Shown piece by piece: positions 54,405-63,663 of a stretch of DNA of 64,000 bases; the first letter of the stretch is position 1; the number at the start of each line of letters is the position of its first letter. The DNA is from CAZNYN01 sp964422205 (GTDB lineage Bacteria > Synergistota > Synergistia > Synergistales > Synergistaceae). The position numbers and the translations under genes were made by a program. The notes under the pieces are model-generated. The model was not told the DNA's origin. It made no database searches and saw nothing but the letters and a program-made list of their open reading frames with translations. Where the stretch lies: positions 1 to 64,000 of the forward strand of contig CAYRAI010000005.1 in assembly GCA_964422205.1 (NCBI GenBank), in the 5' to 3' direction.

Positions 54405-56174
54405 TCAGTTTGAAAATAATTTTGCTGCGCGTTTAGGAAGCATAGATAAATCTGTTACAATGGCTATGCCCATATCTTCAAGAAGTGAACTTACATCAAC
54501 GGGCACTGTCCCTTCTTCGGTGTTCTGGTTTAGAACGCCGCCCATGCAGACAGGGACATTAAAGTTCTGCTCTTCCATCTCATCCATGAGATTTCGCGCA
54601 TACTCAAGAGCCATTCCGTTATGGGTGCTTATGAATAGAGCTTCTGCATTTGAAGAGGCTGCCTCAAGGATAACCTCATCAGGGTTGCGTTCAGCTCCGA
54701 TTGTTACAACATGGCACCCCGCCTGCTGCAGCAGTTTATTGATAAGAAGAAGCCCATGTTCGTGTACATCTGTTGAGGCTGTAAGCACTCTGCGTCCAGA
54801 GAGCTTGTCTGTAACTTCTTTGCTTTTGTAAAAAGGAGCCCAAATTTTCACTTGATCAAGCGTCTTTGTAAAAATATCATTCGGAATTGGCTTTGTTTCT
54901 TTATTGGTACTGATTTCGTCTTTTGCAGAAGGATTGAAAGCGTCCTCAAAGGCTCTGGGTCCTATGCACTTAAGAAGATAAAGCATTTCAACGGCATCTT
55001 TGATATTTACTCCGCAGTCTGCAAAATATTCAATCGCATTATTGAAAACTTCTTTGCCCCTGGCGCAGATTAAGGAAGCAAATTTTCTGGGCTCAGTAAA
55101 ATCAAAGTGCGGATGCATCCTTCTTGCGATTTTTTCTATTTCTCGTCCCCATAGCTGCACTTCGCATATTTCGTCAAGGGAAGGGGCCCTCTGTGCTTCC
55201 GTAAAAGGTACGGGGAGAAGGGCGTGTCCCGTTGGGCACTCTATCTGTGTCATTATGTCCCACATAAGGTATTCTGCAGTTAAAGAGCGGTTTTTTTCAG
55301 GATCCATATTTGACGATATCGTATCTCCGTAAAACATTGACCCGACACAATCATGCCCGTGTATCTCATCAAGTGCGAAAATCCAGCCTGAGCGTTTTAT
55401 CGGGTCAGATACCAGCCCGCCTACACAGTGAGCGAGTTTTGCTCCAAGAAGGTCTTCTACTATGTACTTTTCAAGATATGCCCATGCGGCACTTGTACTG
55501 CAGTCCAGGAATAAAGCTCCAAAACCGTCGTCAAGGTATGAATGCATTAAGGTCCCTTTGTCGCGCAGACAACCCATAATGCCTATTGCCTTTACTGTTT
55601 CTATCGTTGTAATGTCGCGCCTTTTCCACATCGGAGCCTCGTGAGCAAAAAATTGTGAAAGGTTTCCAACTGTTGTAACCCCTGCTTTAAGTGCGGCTAC
55701 GGCATTTTCGGTAGATGCGGGGAAACCAATAATAAAATCTCCCATGTGGGGCTGTATCGGCGCACTTTGTCCGACCTGCATCCAGTCCGCTTCTGTTTCA
55801 AGGTAAGGGCCGCTTTCTTGGGGTACGGATTTTCTCATACTGAGCGGCAGGGACATCCTTCTGTCCAGACATATTCCGGCACGGTCAAGGCGGAAAGAAT
55901 TAGCCTCCGCGAATTTGTAGACTTCGTTTAATGCGGAGGCAGTTTCTCCCCATGTATTCATTCCTATGTGGGCGTGGTACATAATGCGCCCCTCTTTGAC
56001 ACACCTTTTTTTGTATTCAAGTTCAGAAGAGACATCGTACTTTTTCATAAAGGAGGAAGGCGTGATCTTAATCGACTTTGCTATATTGTTGGATTCATTA
56101 AGTACATCACACATCTTGGGCAGGCATGTGCCGCGGAGAATTTCCGTAATCTTGTCTCTTAAAATATTTTCCAT
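54405..56174 (-). CDS. Cobalamin-dependent mutase-like protein: TIM-barrel-like region fused to B12-binding domain
   Basis: A 589-aa protein. The C-terminal 125 residues are a base-off/His-on B12-binding domain with DVHEHG (DxHxxG, 469-474), ISTHNG (near 515-520) and CMGGVL (near 543-548). The first 420 residues look like the catalytic barrel of a carbon-skeleton mutase of the glutamate-mutase or methyleneglutarate-mutase kind, with conserved-looking HAHIGMNTWGE and DEIHGHDCVGSMFYGDTISS segments. In glutamate mutase the two parts are separate proteins. The neighbouring ASKHA protein could be its reactivase. The substrate is unknown, and a methyltransferase-type role is not excluded. Confidence 0.72.
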   Translation of the reverse strand: MENILRDKITEILRGTCLPKMCDVLNESNNIAKSIKITPSSFMKKYDVSSELEYKKRCVKEGRIMYHAHIGMNTWGETASALNEVYKFAEANSFRLDRAGICLDRRMSLPLSMRKSVPQESGPYLETEADWMQVGQSAPIQPHMGDFIIGFPASTENAVAALKAGVTTVGNLSQFFAHEAPMWKRRDITTIETVKAIGIMGCLRDKGTLMHSYLDDGFGALFLDCSTSAAWAYLEKYIVEDLLGAKLAHCVGGLVSDPIKRSGWIFALDEIHGHDCVGSMFYGDTISSNMDPEKNRSLTAEYLMWDIMTQIECPTGHALLPVPFTEAQRAPSLDEICEVQLWGREIEKIARRMHPHFDFTEPRKFASLICARGKEVFNNAIEYFADCGVNIKDAVEMLYLLKCIGPRAFEDAFNPSAKDEISTNKETKPIPNDIFTKTLDQVKIWAPFYKSKEVTDKLSGRRVLTASTDVHEHGLLLINKLLQQAGCHVVTIGAERNPDEVILEAASSNAEALFISTHNGMALEYARNLMDEMEEQNFNVPVCMGGVLNQNTEEGTVPVDVSSLLEDMGIAIVTDLSMLPKRAAKLFSN

Positions 56175-56354
56175 TATTAAACGCCTCCGGTAGATGATAT
56201 TGCCGAATATAGTTCTGTTGTTTTTTGTCTCGCTCTACTATTTACTGAGATAATAGTTTAAAAATACAGAATAGTCATTGTTTGCAATATATAAAAATTT
56301 TTGTTTACAGGGTGATTTTTTATGCAATATGCATAAAGGGCGTGAAGCTGCGTA

Positions 56355-58241
56355 TCAGTATGATTTTGCGGAGCAAATAAGAAGCACACTCAATATATGA
56401 TCCTTTTCGTTATTTTTGCCGATATATGTGAACTCTTTTCTTATGGAAACAGTTATTTTATCGGCGCCCATTTTTTTTGCCTGACTTTGCAGGTAAGGAA
56501 TAATTTTTGCTTCAGCCATTTTCAGGCACTTCTCCAGACTCTCATCAGAAACAGCGGAATCGGGGAGAAATGCTGTGTATGTCTCATTACTGAAGGAGTG
56601 AGCCGCTAATATGGTGCATTCAAGCTCAAGAGAACTTACCGCGGCCCCAATAGCTCCCGCAACACCGCCGTCACGCGGTATGAGAATTTCTCCTGCTATA
56701 GATTCCCTAGGTGCGAAGTGCCTTGAAGGATTTCCGACGTACACCGACATTTCCGTTTTATGCTTTTTATTAATTTTTACAAATTCCGCATTCAGCGATT
56801 CACATGTTTTTAAGTTGATAATCTCTGCTAAATCATGAGGTGATGTATCAAGACGTGCTGCCCAAGCGCTCAGAGCCGTCTTTGACAGCTCGGGACAGCC
56901 CACCTTCGTCACTCCGATCACATTCAGAGAATCCGTAGGGGTGCATGAAGATATAGTTAGGAGGTTACTCATTAAGAGTTCTTTAACGTGACTTTCTGCG
57001 GATGAAATTTCCGGATGAGCAAATGTAATATATTCAATGAGCTCGTTTTTTGTGTGGGGGTATTTAAGAGCTTTCTCGTATATATCTTTGTCTGTTTCAG
57101 ACTTTGGCTCAGCCGACAGAGACGGAACCACAAACATGAGCTCACAATAATTTTCTTCAATTTTTCTGATTCTCTCCTCTACCAAGCCGCGACTGTACAA
57201 ATTGTCTTCGCAAAGCCTGCATATAGGCAAGACACGCTCCGGCCCTACAGAGATGAGCCCAAGTGAGTCAATTTGTACAATACTGTCTCCGCCGAGTGCT
57301 ATAGATTGTATCTCAAGCGACGGTATCATAGTGTTGTATGAAGCTATTGAAGCGCCTTTGTCCGAGAACACGGCTTTTCCATTTATGATGGTTCCGAAAT
57401 CGGTAGAAGTGCCTCCCATGTCTATGACCGTCATGGATGCAGTGCTGTGCCTGTCTGCAAGACGCGCCGCACCCTTTATGCTTGCGGCAGGGCCCGAAAA
57501 TATGGTCTCTATAGGGAATTGCCTGCACCATTCTGAAGATACGAGAGAACCGTCGCTTCTTATAAACATAATGGAAGATGTTACTCCGTGATTTCTTACT
57601 GCTGATGCAGTGTCTTCTATCAGCCTTTCAGTAAGAGGAATTAAAGATGCGTTAAGGTAGGCGGTAACACTTCTTTTCACGGAATTGAGCTTCGCATGGG
57701 CAAGTTCATAACCGCATGTGACAGAGTGAACCCCGATTTTTTCAAGCATGTTTTTAGCGGCAATTTCGTGTTCCGGGTTTCGCGGTGAATACATGGCCGA
57801 TACGGCAAAGAGCTCTCCCCTATGTGCCAAGGCAAAAGCTTCCAAGGCGCGCACGTCAAGAATTTCTCTTTCGCGCCCCCACGACGTATGTCCTCCTTTG
57901 ATATATAGTATTGATTTCGGAGATATGATTTTTTTTATATCTTCTGTAATGTGAGGATATTTTTCAAACCCTATCAATACCATATTTACGGGAGAACCTT
58001 TATGTTCCAGTATCGCATTTGTAGACAGTGTGGTTGATACATTGCACGATAATATGTTCTCACAGATATTTTTATTGTTTTCCAAGAGAATAGACAGAAC
58101 TTTGTCTATAGATTTTTTATAGTCGCAGTGCAAAGTTCTTGTCTTTGCGGAAGATATTACGGATTGAGATACTGCATCAAATAAAGCTGCATCCGTATTC
58201 GTTCCGCCGACATCTATACCGAGTGTAAAAACTGAAGTCAT
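56355..58241 (-). CDS. Hydantoinase/oxoprolinase family (HyuA-like) ASKHA ATPase
   Basis: A 628-aa protein with an N-terminal ASKHA motif LGIDVGGTNTDAALFD (about residues 7-22), VSTTLSTNAILEHKG (hydantoinase-type, 69-83) and a second phosphate loop VIDMGGTSTDFG (about 269-280). No HyuB partner is present, which is unusual for a true hydantoinase or oxoprolinase. It is the first gene of the operon with the B12-domain protein (gap 180 nt). Mutase reactivases such as GlmL are also ASKHA ATPases, so it may reactivate that enzyme; this is an inference. Confidence 0.82.
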   Translation of the reverse strand: MTSVFTLGIDVGGTNTDAALFDAVSQSVISSAKTRTLHCDYKKSIDKVLSILLENNKNICENILSCNVSTTLSTNAILEHKGSPVNMVLIGFEKYPHITEDIKKIISPKSILYIKGGHTSWGREREILDVRALEAFALAHRGELFAVSAMYSPRNPEHEIAAKNMLEKIGVHSVTCGYELAHAKLNSVKRSVTAYLNASLIPLTERLIEDTASAVRNHGVTSSIMFIRSDGSLVSSEWCRQFPIETIFSGPAASIKGAARLADRHSTASMTVIDMGGTSTDFGTIINGKAVFSDKGASIASYNTMIPSLEIQSIALGGDSIVQIDSLGLISVGPERVLPICRLCEDNLYSRGLVEERIRKIEENYCELMFVVPSLSAEPKSETDKDIYEKALKYPHTKNELIEYITFAHPEISSAESHVKELLMSNLLTISSCTPTDSLNVIGVTKVGCPELSKTALSAWAARLDTSPHDLAEIINLKTCESLNAEFVKINKKHKTEMSVYVGNPSRHFAPRESIAGEILIPRDGGVAGAIGAAVSSLELECTILAAHSFSNETYTAFLPDSAVSDESLEKCLKMAEAKIIPYLQSQAKKMGADKITVSIRKEFTYIGKNNEKDHILSVLLICSAKSY

Positions 58242-58523
58242 AATTCTTCTCCTTGTCGGACAAAAGGATATAAAAACATATACATATTATCTATTTATTT
58301 AAGGAGTGTCACTGTAGATAGAGCACAAAACACCATCGATGCTTTTAATAAGCTTTGTGCATAATGCATATTTATGAGTATGTGCTTAGAGCAGCATAAA
58401 AAACATCTTACGTATCTGTCCTTGACGCGCTATACTATATCATTCGTTTACGTTTTCGGCTGATAAATTTGGAATGTATCTTTGCCCGAATACCATGTTT
58501 ATATTTAAGGAGGGGCTGTTTTT

Positions 58524-59771
58524 ATGAATGATGAGGCTGTCAGGAAGTATATTGCTCTTACAGATGAGGAAAATTATAAGAATGTGCAGAGGGCGCTTGA
58601 TAATTTAAATGGTGTCATTAAACAGACTTCGCTTATACGCAGTGATTTTTACAGCACCGAGTATGGCTGTGATATCTACATAAAGCCGGAAAATTTGCAG
58701 GTTACCGGCTCTTTTAAAATCAGGGGCGCGTACAATAAGATTTTCAATCTGAGCGACGAAGAGGCCGCAAAGGGAGTTATCTGTTCTTCTGCTGGAAATC
58801 ATGCACAGGGTGTCGCTTTCTCCGCTCAGAGGCGCGGCATAAAGGCGACTATCGTTATGCCTAATGTTACGCCCCTTCTGAAGGTCAATGCGACTAAGGC
58901 TTACGGTGCGGATGTCGTTATCCACGGAGATGTCTATGATGACGCTTACTCGAAGGCGCAGGAACTTGCCGCCGAGAACAATTATACTTTTGTCCATCCA
59001 TTTGACGATTACGATGTCATATGCGGACAGGGAACAATCGGGCTCGAGATACTCAGCGAGCTTGAAGATGTGGACGAGATACTTGTTCCTATCGGCGGGG
59101 GAGGGCTTATAAGCGGCATAGCTATGGCGGTGAAGTCTGTACGCCCCGATATAAAGGTCATAGGAGTTTCACCGATAGGAGCTATGGCAATGAAGATATC
59201 TCTTGACGAAAAGTGCATAACAAGGCTTTCCTCTATAAAGACGAGCGCCGAAGGTGTTGCCGTGCGCCAGCCTGGAGACCTGACTTATGCCCTTACCAGA
59301 AAGTATGTGGATGAGATTATCACTGTCACAGAGAAGGATATTATGGACGCGGTGCTTGTCGTTCTCGAAAAGCACAAGCTTATAGCCGAGACAGCGGGAG
59401 TTGTGCCTCTTGCCGGTGTTAAGAAGCGAGCGGCCAAGGGCAAAAAAATCGTCTGTCTTATGAGCGGAGGCAATATCGATGTTGTAACAATATCTTCGAT
59501 AATAAACCAAGGGCTTATAAGCAGAGGAAGGATTATGTGTTTTAGTGTGGAACTGCCCGACAAACCGGGGCAGCTTGTGAAAGTGGCTCAGATCTTGGCA
59601 AGCAGTATGGCGAATGTTATAGAGCTTCAGCACAACCAGTTCAAGGCCATAGACAGGTATTCAAACAAAGTGGTGCTTGAAGTCACTGTCGAGACAAACG
59701 GGCACGAGCACATTAAGCGTGTAATAGAAGAACTTGAGGACAATAATTTTACCGTAAACAGGATATATTAG
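58524..59771 (+). CDS. ilvA: Threonine dehydratase (catabolic/IlvA-TdcB type) with ACT domain
   Basis: A 415-aa PLP enzyme: Schiff-base K65 in TGSFKIRGAY, SSAGNHAQGVAF (near 90-101) and the PLP phosphate loop IGGGGL (near 192-197). An ACT domain occupies about residues 335-413. It deaminates threonine to 2-oxobutyrate, either for isoleucine synthesis or threonine fermentation. It is divergent from the HyuA-like gene and has AAGGAGGGG before its ATG. Confidence 0.92.
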   Translation: MNDEAVRKYIALTDEENYKNVQRALDNLNGVIKQTSLIRSDFYSTEYGCDIYIKPENLQVTGSFKIRGAYNKIFNLSDEEAAKGVICSSAGNHAQGVAFSAQRRGIKATIVMPNVTPLLKVNATKAYGADVVIHGDVYDDAYSKAQELAAENNYTFVHPFDDYDVICGQGTIGLEILSELEDVDEILVPIGGGGLISGIAMAVKSVRPDIKVIGVSPIGAMAMKISLDEKCITRLSSIKTSAEGVAVRQPGDLTYALTRKYVDEIITVTEKDIMDAVLVVLEKHKLIAETAGVVPLAGVKKRAAKGKKIVCLMSGGNIDVVTISSIINQGLISRGRIMCFSVELPDKPGQLVKVAQILASSMANVIELQHNQFKAIDRYSNKVVLEVTVETNGHEHIKRVIEELEDNNFTVNRIY

Positions 59772-59800
59772 AGTACGGAACAAACTTTATAGAATAATTA

Positions 59801-59843
59801 AAAGAGCCTCCTGCGAGATGAATTGACTCGCAGGAGGCTCTTT
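59801..59843. terminator. Strong bidirectional terminator after threonine dehydratase
   Basis: A 17-bp perfect stem (59801-59817 with 59827-59843) with a 9-nt loop and a T7 run. Confidence 0.93.
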
Positions 59844-59967
59844 TTTTGAACATAGATTAAAAACTTTAATGTGCATATTTGTTACAAAAGAAAACTTTAA
59901 ATTCTTTATATAAACAATAACTTGCGGAAGTATTTTCAAAAATGTATGATTTGTATAGAAAATTTAC

Positions 59968-59990
59968 TACAATTTGCAACTTAGTTGCAA
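59968..59990 (+). promoter_or_regulatory. Mo-hydroxylase promoter -10 box and palindromic operator
   Basis: TACAAT (59968-59973) is immediately followed by TTGCAACT-T-AGTTGCAA (59974-59990), a perfect 17-bp palindrome covering the expected start point. The core 13 bp match the palindrome at the modA promoter (7063-7075) apart from the central base. The -35 box is weak. Confidence 0.6.
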
Positions 59991-60030
59991 AACCCCGAGT
60001 CTGCAGCCTAAGGATGATTCTAAGGCACAG

Positions 60031-60131
60031 GACCTGTCAGTTTCGAACCAAATTCGAAGCTGCAAGGGCTTTCGCGGAAACGCGAAAACCTCCCGGAGTA
60101 CTCACAGTGCTCAGCTTGGAAAGGGGACAGG
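60031..60131 (+). ncRNA. Structured leader; candidate molybdenum-cofactor-type riboswitch
   Basis: Upstream of the Mo-hydroxylase the RNA can fold into a closing helix CCTGTC/GACAGG (60033-60038 with 60126-60131). This encloses a 9-bp hairpin (60039-60047 with 60053-60061), a 7-bp hairpin with a GAAA tetraloop (60070-60076 with 60081-60087), and a third arm near 60095-60112. A multi-arm element with a GNRA tetraloop and a CCTCCCGG segment is what a Moco riboswitch would look like, and the gene downstream uses that cofactor. The family assignment is tentative. Confidence 0.5.
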
Positions 60132-60253
60132 ATTATGCCGCAGTTGTGCGAGTGTAGCTCTGTATCTTTCCTTTTCGCTGAATCCGGAATCCAAGACAGG
60201 GGAGCGGTATTGCTGTCATCATGATGACGAGAAGAGAAAGGGGATGTTTTGCA

Positions 60254-63079
60254 ATGGCAGAATCAATGTACCATGTAAAGAATATGACAATTAACGGGGT
60301 GCCGCGCAGGGTTATAGCCAAGCCTGAAACGACACTTCTTACGGTGATCAGAGACCAGTTGAAGCTGACAGGCACAAAACGAGGATGTGACTGCGGTCAG
60401 TGTGGGGTATGCAATGTTATTCTTAACGGCAAGGTTGTCCGCGGATGTATAACACGCTGGAAGAATGTACCCGAATTTTCTGAGATTGTTACGGTTGAAG
60501 GTATAGGTACGCCTGACAGCCTTCACGCAATACAGTGGGCGTTTATTGTTACCGGCGCTATTCAGTGCGGATTCTGCACGCCAGGTTTTGTTGTATGTAC
60601 CAAAGCACTGCTTGACTCAAATCCCAACCCGACGAGAGAAGAGGCGCGCGACTGGTTTGCAAAGAATTGGATGGCGTGCCGCTGCACAGGTTATGTTCAG
60701 ATTGTTGACGCTGTAATGAAAGCAGCCGCCATAATGCGCGGTGAGGAGCATATTGAGGACTTGGCAAAGATGTACAAGCCGGGCGACTCGGTGTGGAATT
60801 CAAAATATCCCCGTCCCAATGCAGTATATAAGGCAACCGGAACATGGGACTTCGGCGATGATGACAGAGTAAAGCTTCCCGAAGAATTCCTATTCGCATA
60901 TCCGTACTCACTTGACGGAGTACGCCACGCAAAGGTCAACAAGATTGACACAAGCGAAGCGGAGAAGTGCGAAGGGGTATTCAAAGTTGTAACATACAAA
61001 GATGCTAAAGCGAACAAGGGAACAAACCGAATCAGAGGTCAAGTGGGATGTGCGTCTGCCCTTACGGATGGATGGGATCGCCGCATAATGGTAGAAGAGG
61101 GAGACAAAATACGCCAGTGGGGCGAGGTAATAGCCATTGTATGCGCCGACACGGAGGAACATGCTCGTGCTGCATCCCAGAAAATCAAAGTAGACTACGA
61201 GGCTCTGCCTGAACTTCTTGACATATATCAGGCAAAGGCAGCGGACGCAGTCAAGGTTTATGATGAATTTGAAGGCTATGACGGAATGCCAAACGCATGG
61301 AACAAGCGTTCCTTTATTAAAGGCAAAGACCCCAAAGAGGACATTGAAAAAGCACCATACTCGGTTGATGTGGAGCTTCTGAGCTCACGTCAGCCACACA
61401 TGGTGCTTGAAGCAGACTGCGGATACGCATACTACGACGAGAACGGACTTCTAACAATAGCGTCAAAGTCCTGCTGCGTCTACCGCCATCAGATGATGAT
61501 AGCGCGCGGAGTAGGAGTCGCCCCATCAAAGATAAGAGTTATTCAGAACAACATGGGTGCCTCTTTCGGATATAAGGTTGCTCCCACAAACGAACCTTAC
61601 CTCGCCTTGGCACTGATAGCATGTCAGCGTCCGGTCTATATGAGAGTGAACATGAAGGAGCACAATGTCCGTACACCGAAGCGTTCGCCCTTCCTTATGC
61701 ACATAAAGGCGGCAGCGGACAAGAACGGCAAACTCGTAGGCCTCGACCAGACATACTGGGTAGACCATGGACCTTACAGCGAATCCGCAAACGACCTCAC
61801 CAACAAGGGCGGGCAGTTCTTCTTCTCACCCTATGCTTATGAGAATATGAGAGCAGTAGGCTACACATGCTGGAGCAACCATCGCTGGAGCGCCGCCTTC
61901 CGCGCGTACGGAGCGCCTCAGACATATTGGGGATGCGAAACAGCTATGGACATGCTTGCAAATAAGTGCGGCATTGACCCGTTTGACTTCCGTGAGATGA
62001 ACCTCCTTGAGTGGAAGCCATTCACAACAGATCCCAAGGGAGTATTCCCATCAGGCTACGCTCCGGAAGTATTCCCCCTGCCGGAGATGATGAAGAAAGC
62101 CCGCCCATACTACGAAGAAATGAAAAAAGAAGCGGCGGAGAAGAGCAATGACAAGTTTAAGTTTGGTGTTGGAGTATCAGTCAGCATCTACAACTCGAAC
62201 GACGACGGAGCGGACGAAGCTGCAAGCAATGTTGAACTGACAAAAGAGGGCGTCACAATCTACAACACATGGGAAGACCACGGACAGGGTGCGGACATAG
62301 GCTGTGTCGGCACCGCGCACGAAGCGTTAAAACCGCTGGGACTTCATCCCTCTCAGATTAAGCTTGTACTGAGCGACACGGCTAAAGCCCCCAACAGCGG
62401 GGCTGCCGCGGCAAGCCGTTCACAGGTAATGGTCGGAAACGCCATAGTGGACAGCTGCAAAAAGCTTCTTGACGCTATGCGCAAAGAAGACGGCACATAC
62501 CGCACATACGATGAAATGATAGCTGAAGAAATTCCGACATTTTATGAAGGATACACACAGGCTATGGTCCAGAATGCCGACGGAAGCACGGAAGTTTGCT
62601 CGGGCAATGACAAGGACACAGGACTCGGAAAACCTTTTGGCTTCCATATGTTTGCAGTCAACCTCGCCATGGTTTCCGTAAATCTTGAAACAGGCAAGGC
62701 TCACTGCGAGAAGTTCGTACTCGTAGGAGATGTGGGCGTAATAAACAACTATCTTGTTGTAGACGGTCAGCAGATAGGCGGTGTAGCTCAGGGAATAGGT
62801 CTTGCTCTTACAGAGGACTTCCTTGACGAAAGCAAGTACAACAACTTTGTGACTATGGGCTTCCCCTACATTAAGGATATCCCTGATGACATAAAGCTTG
62901 TACATGTTGAGACACCGCGTCCACTCGGGCCGTTCGGTGCTTCGGGAACGGGTGAAATGCCGCTTTCCGCACCTCACGTTGCAGTATGCAATGCGATACA
63001 TGACGCTTGCGGCGTGCGCATAACATCCATACCGGCCAAACCCGAAAAGATTCTTGCGGGCCTGAAAGCAACGAAGTAA
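60254..63079 (+). CDS. Mop-type molybdenum hydroxylase (aldehyde oxidoreductase / xanthine dehydrogenase family), single chain
   Basis: A 941-aa protein. The N-terminal plant-type [2Fe-2S] domain has C45, C50 and C53 (CDCGQCGVC region) and C65; the helical [2Fe-2S] domain has C105, C108, C142 and C144 (CGFCTPG, CRCTGY). It then runs straight into the two molybdopterin domains without an FAD domain, as in Desulfovibrio Mop. GTGEMPLS near residue 906 holds the catalytic glutamate. Substrate could be an aldehyde or a heterocycle. YqeC and MocA in the window suggest it might be a selenium-dependent form. The ATG at 60254 is preferred over one at 60221. Confidence 0.92.
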   Translation: MAESMYHVKNMTINGVPRRVIAKPETTLLTVIRDQLKLTGTKRGCDCGQCGVCNVILNGKVVRGCITRWKNVPEFSEIVTVEGIGTPDSLHAIQWAFIVTGAIQCGFCTPGFVVCTKALLDSNPNPTREEARDWFAKNWMACRCTGYVQIVDAVMKAAAIMRGEEHIEDLAKMYKPGDSVWNSKYPRPNAVYKATGTWDFGDDDRVKLPEEFLFAYPYSLDGVRHAKVNKIDTSEAEKCEGVFKVVTYKDAKANKGTNRIRGQVGCASALTDGWDRRIMVEEGDKIRQWGEVIAIVCADTEEHARAASQKIKVDYEALPELLDIYQAKAADAVKVYDEFEGYDGMPNAWNKRSFIKGKDPKEDIEKAPYSVDVELLSSRQPHMVLEADCGYAYYDENGLLTIASKSCCVYRHQMMIARGVGVAPSKIRVIQNNMGASFGYKVAPTNEPYLALALIACQRPVYMRVNMKEHNVRTPKRSPFLMHIKAAADKNGKLVGLDQTYWVDHGPYSESANDLTNKGGQFFFSPYAYENMRAVGYTCWSNHRWSAAFRAYGAPQTYWGCETAMDMLANKCGIDPFDFREMNLLEWKPFTTDPKGVFPSGYAPEVFPLPEMMKKARPYYEEMKKEAAEKSNDKFKFGVGVSVSIYNSNDDGADEAASNVELTKEGVTIYNTWEDHGQGADIGCVGTAHEALKPLGLHPSQIKLVLSDTAKAPNSGAAAASRSQVMVGNAIVDSCKKLLDAMRKEDGTYRTYDEMIAEEIPTFYEGYTQAMVQNADGSTEVCSGNDKDTGLGKPFGFHMFAVNLAMVSVNLETGKAHCEKFVLVGDVGVINNYLVVDGQQIGGVAQGIGLALTEDFLDESKYNNFVTMGFPYIKDIPDDIKLVHVETPRPLGPFGASGTGEMPLSAPHVAVCNAIHDACGVRITSIPAKPEKILAGLKATK

Positions 63080-63143
63080 ATATTGACGGGGAGGGCGATA
63101 TATCATCATTATTCGCCCCCAAAAATAAAATAAAAATTATTTT

Positions 63144-63173
63144 CCTCTCTGCCGTAAGGCAGAGAGGTTTTTT
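63144..63173 (+). terminator. Terminator after the Mo-hydroxylase gene
   Basis: CCTCTCTGCC (63144-63153) pairs with GGCAGAGAGG (63158-63167) with a GTAA loop and a T6 tail. A further GGGCGA/TCGCCC pair lies just upstream (63093-63118). Confidence 0.9.
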
Positions 63174-63236
63174 GGCAAGAGAATATCTTGTGCTGTTAAG
63201 GATATCTGTCTATTCATATAAGAGGAGGATATAACA

Positions 63237-63659
63237 ATGTCAAACTGTGAAGAAAAAAACTTTGGAAGCATATATGAGCTGCCTATGCAGAACGCTTCCG
63301 CTCTGGCCCCTAACATTCAAAAGAGAACGCTATACGGCCCGGGCCGTTTCTGGGACGACTATGTTATGCGCCACTTCATACTTCCCGCCCATGAGACAAT
63401 ACCCGAACACTCGCACGAGTGGGATCACCTCATGTTTACCCTTTCGGGAGACGGCATTGTTGTTGTCGAAGGCGAGCCTTATAAGATGAAAAAAGGATAT
63501 TGGACAAGAGTGCCCGGAAACATGAAGCATGTTTACCGCAACACGGGGGACGAGCCTCTCGAATTTTTCTGCATCGTCCCATCCTGCGGTGATCCCCACG
63601 CTAAAAAAACCGTGATGAGAGAGGCACGTGCGGCACGGAAAAACGGAGCGGAGCAGTAG
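63237..63659 (+). CDS. Cupin-domain protein
   Basis: A 140-aa single cupin with metal-ligand candidates H58, H60 and H64 in PEHSHEWDH and a later histidine in MKHVYRN. AGAGGAGGAT precedes the ATG. It is followed 4 nt later by an aminotransferase gene, so the two may share a transcript. Small cupins act as isomerases, dioxygenases or binding proteins; the role here is unknown. Confidence 0.82.
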   Translation: MSNCEEKNFGSIYELPMQNASALAPNIQKRTLYGPGRFWDDYVMRHFILPAHETIPEHSHEWDHLMFTLSGDGIVVVEGEPYKMKKGYWTRVPGNMKHVYRNTGDEPLEFFCIVPSCGDPHAKKTVMREARAARKNGAEQ

Positions 63660-63663
63660 AATC

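Noticed and set aside
56355..58241. A complete hydantoinase or 5-oxoprolinase
   Set aside because: The obligatory HyuB-type partner is absent and the operon partner is a B12 protein, so the catalytic name was not adopted.
62420..63109. A 229-codon frame antisense to the Mo-hydroxylase gene
   Set aside because: It lies almost entirely inside conserved molybdopterin-domain coding sequence and has no domain of its own.
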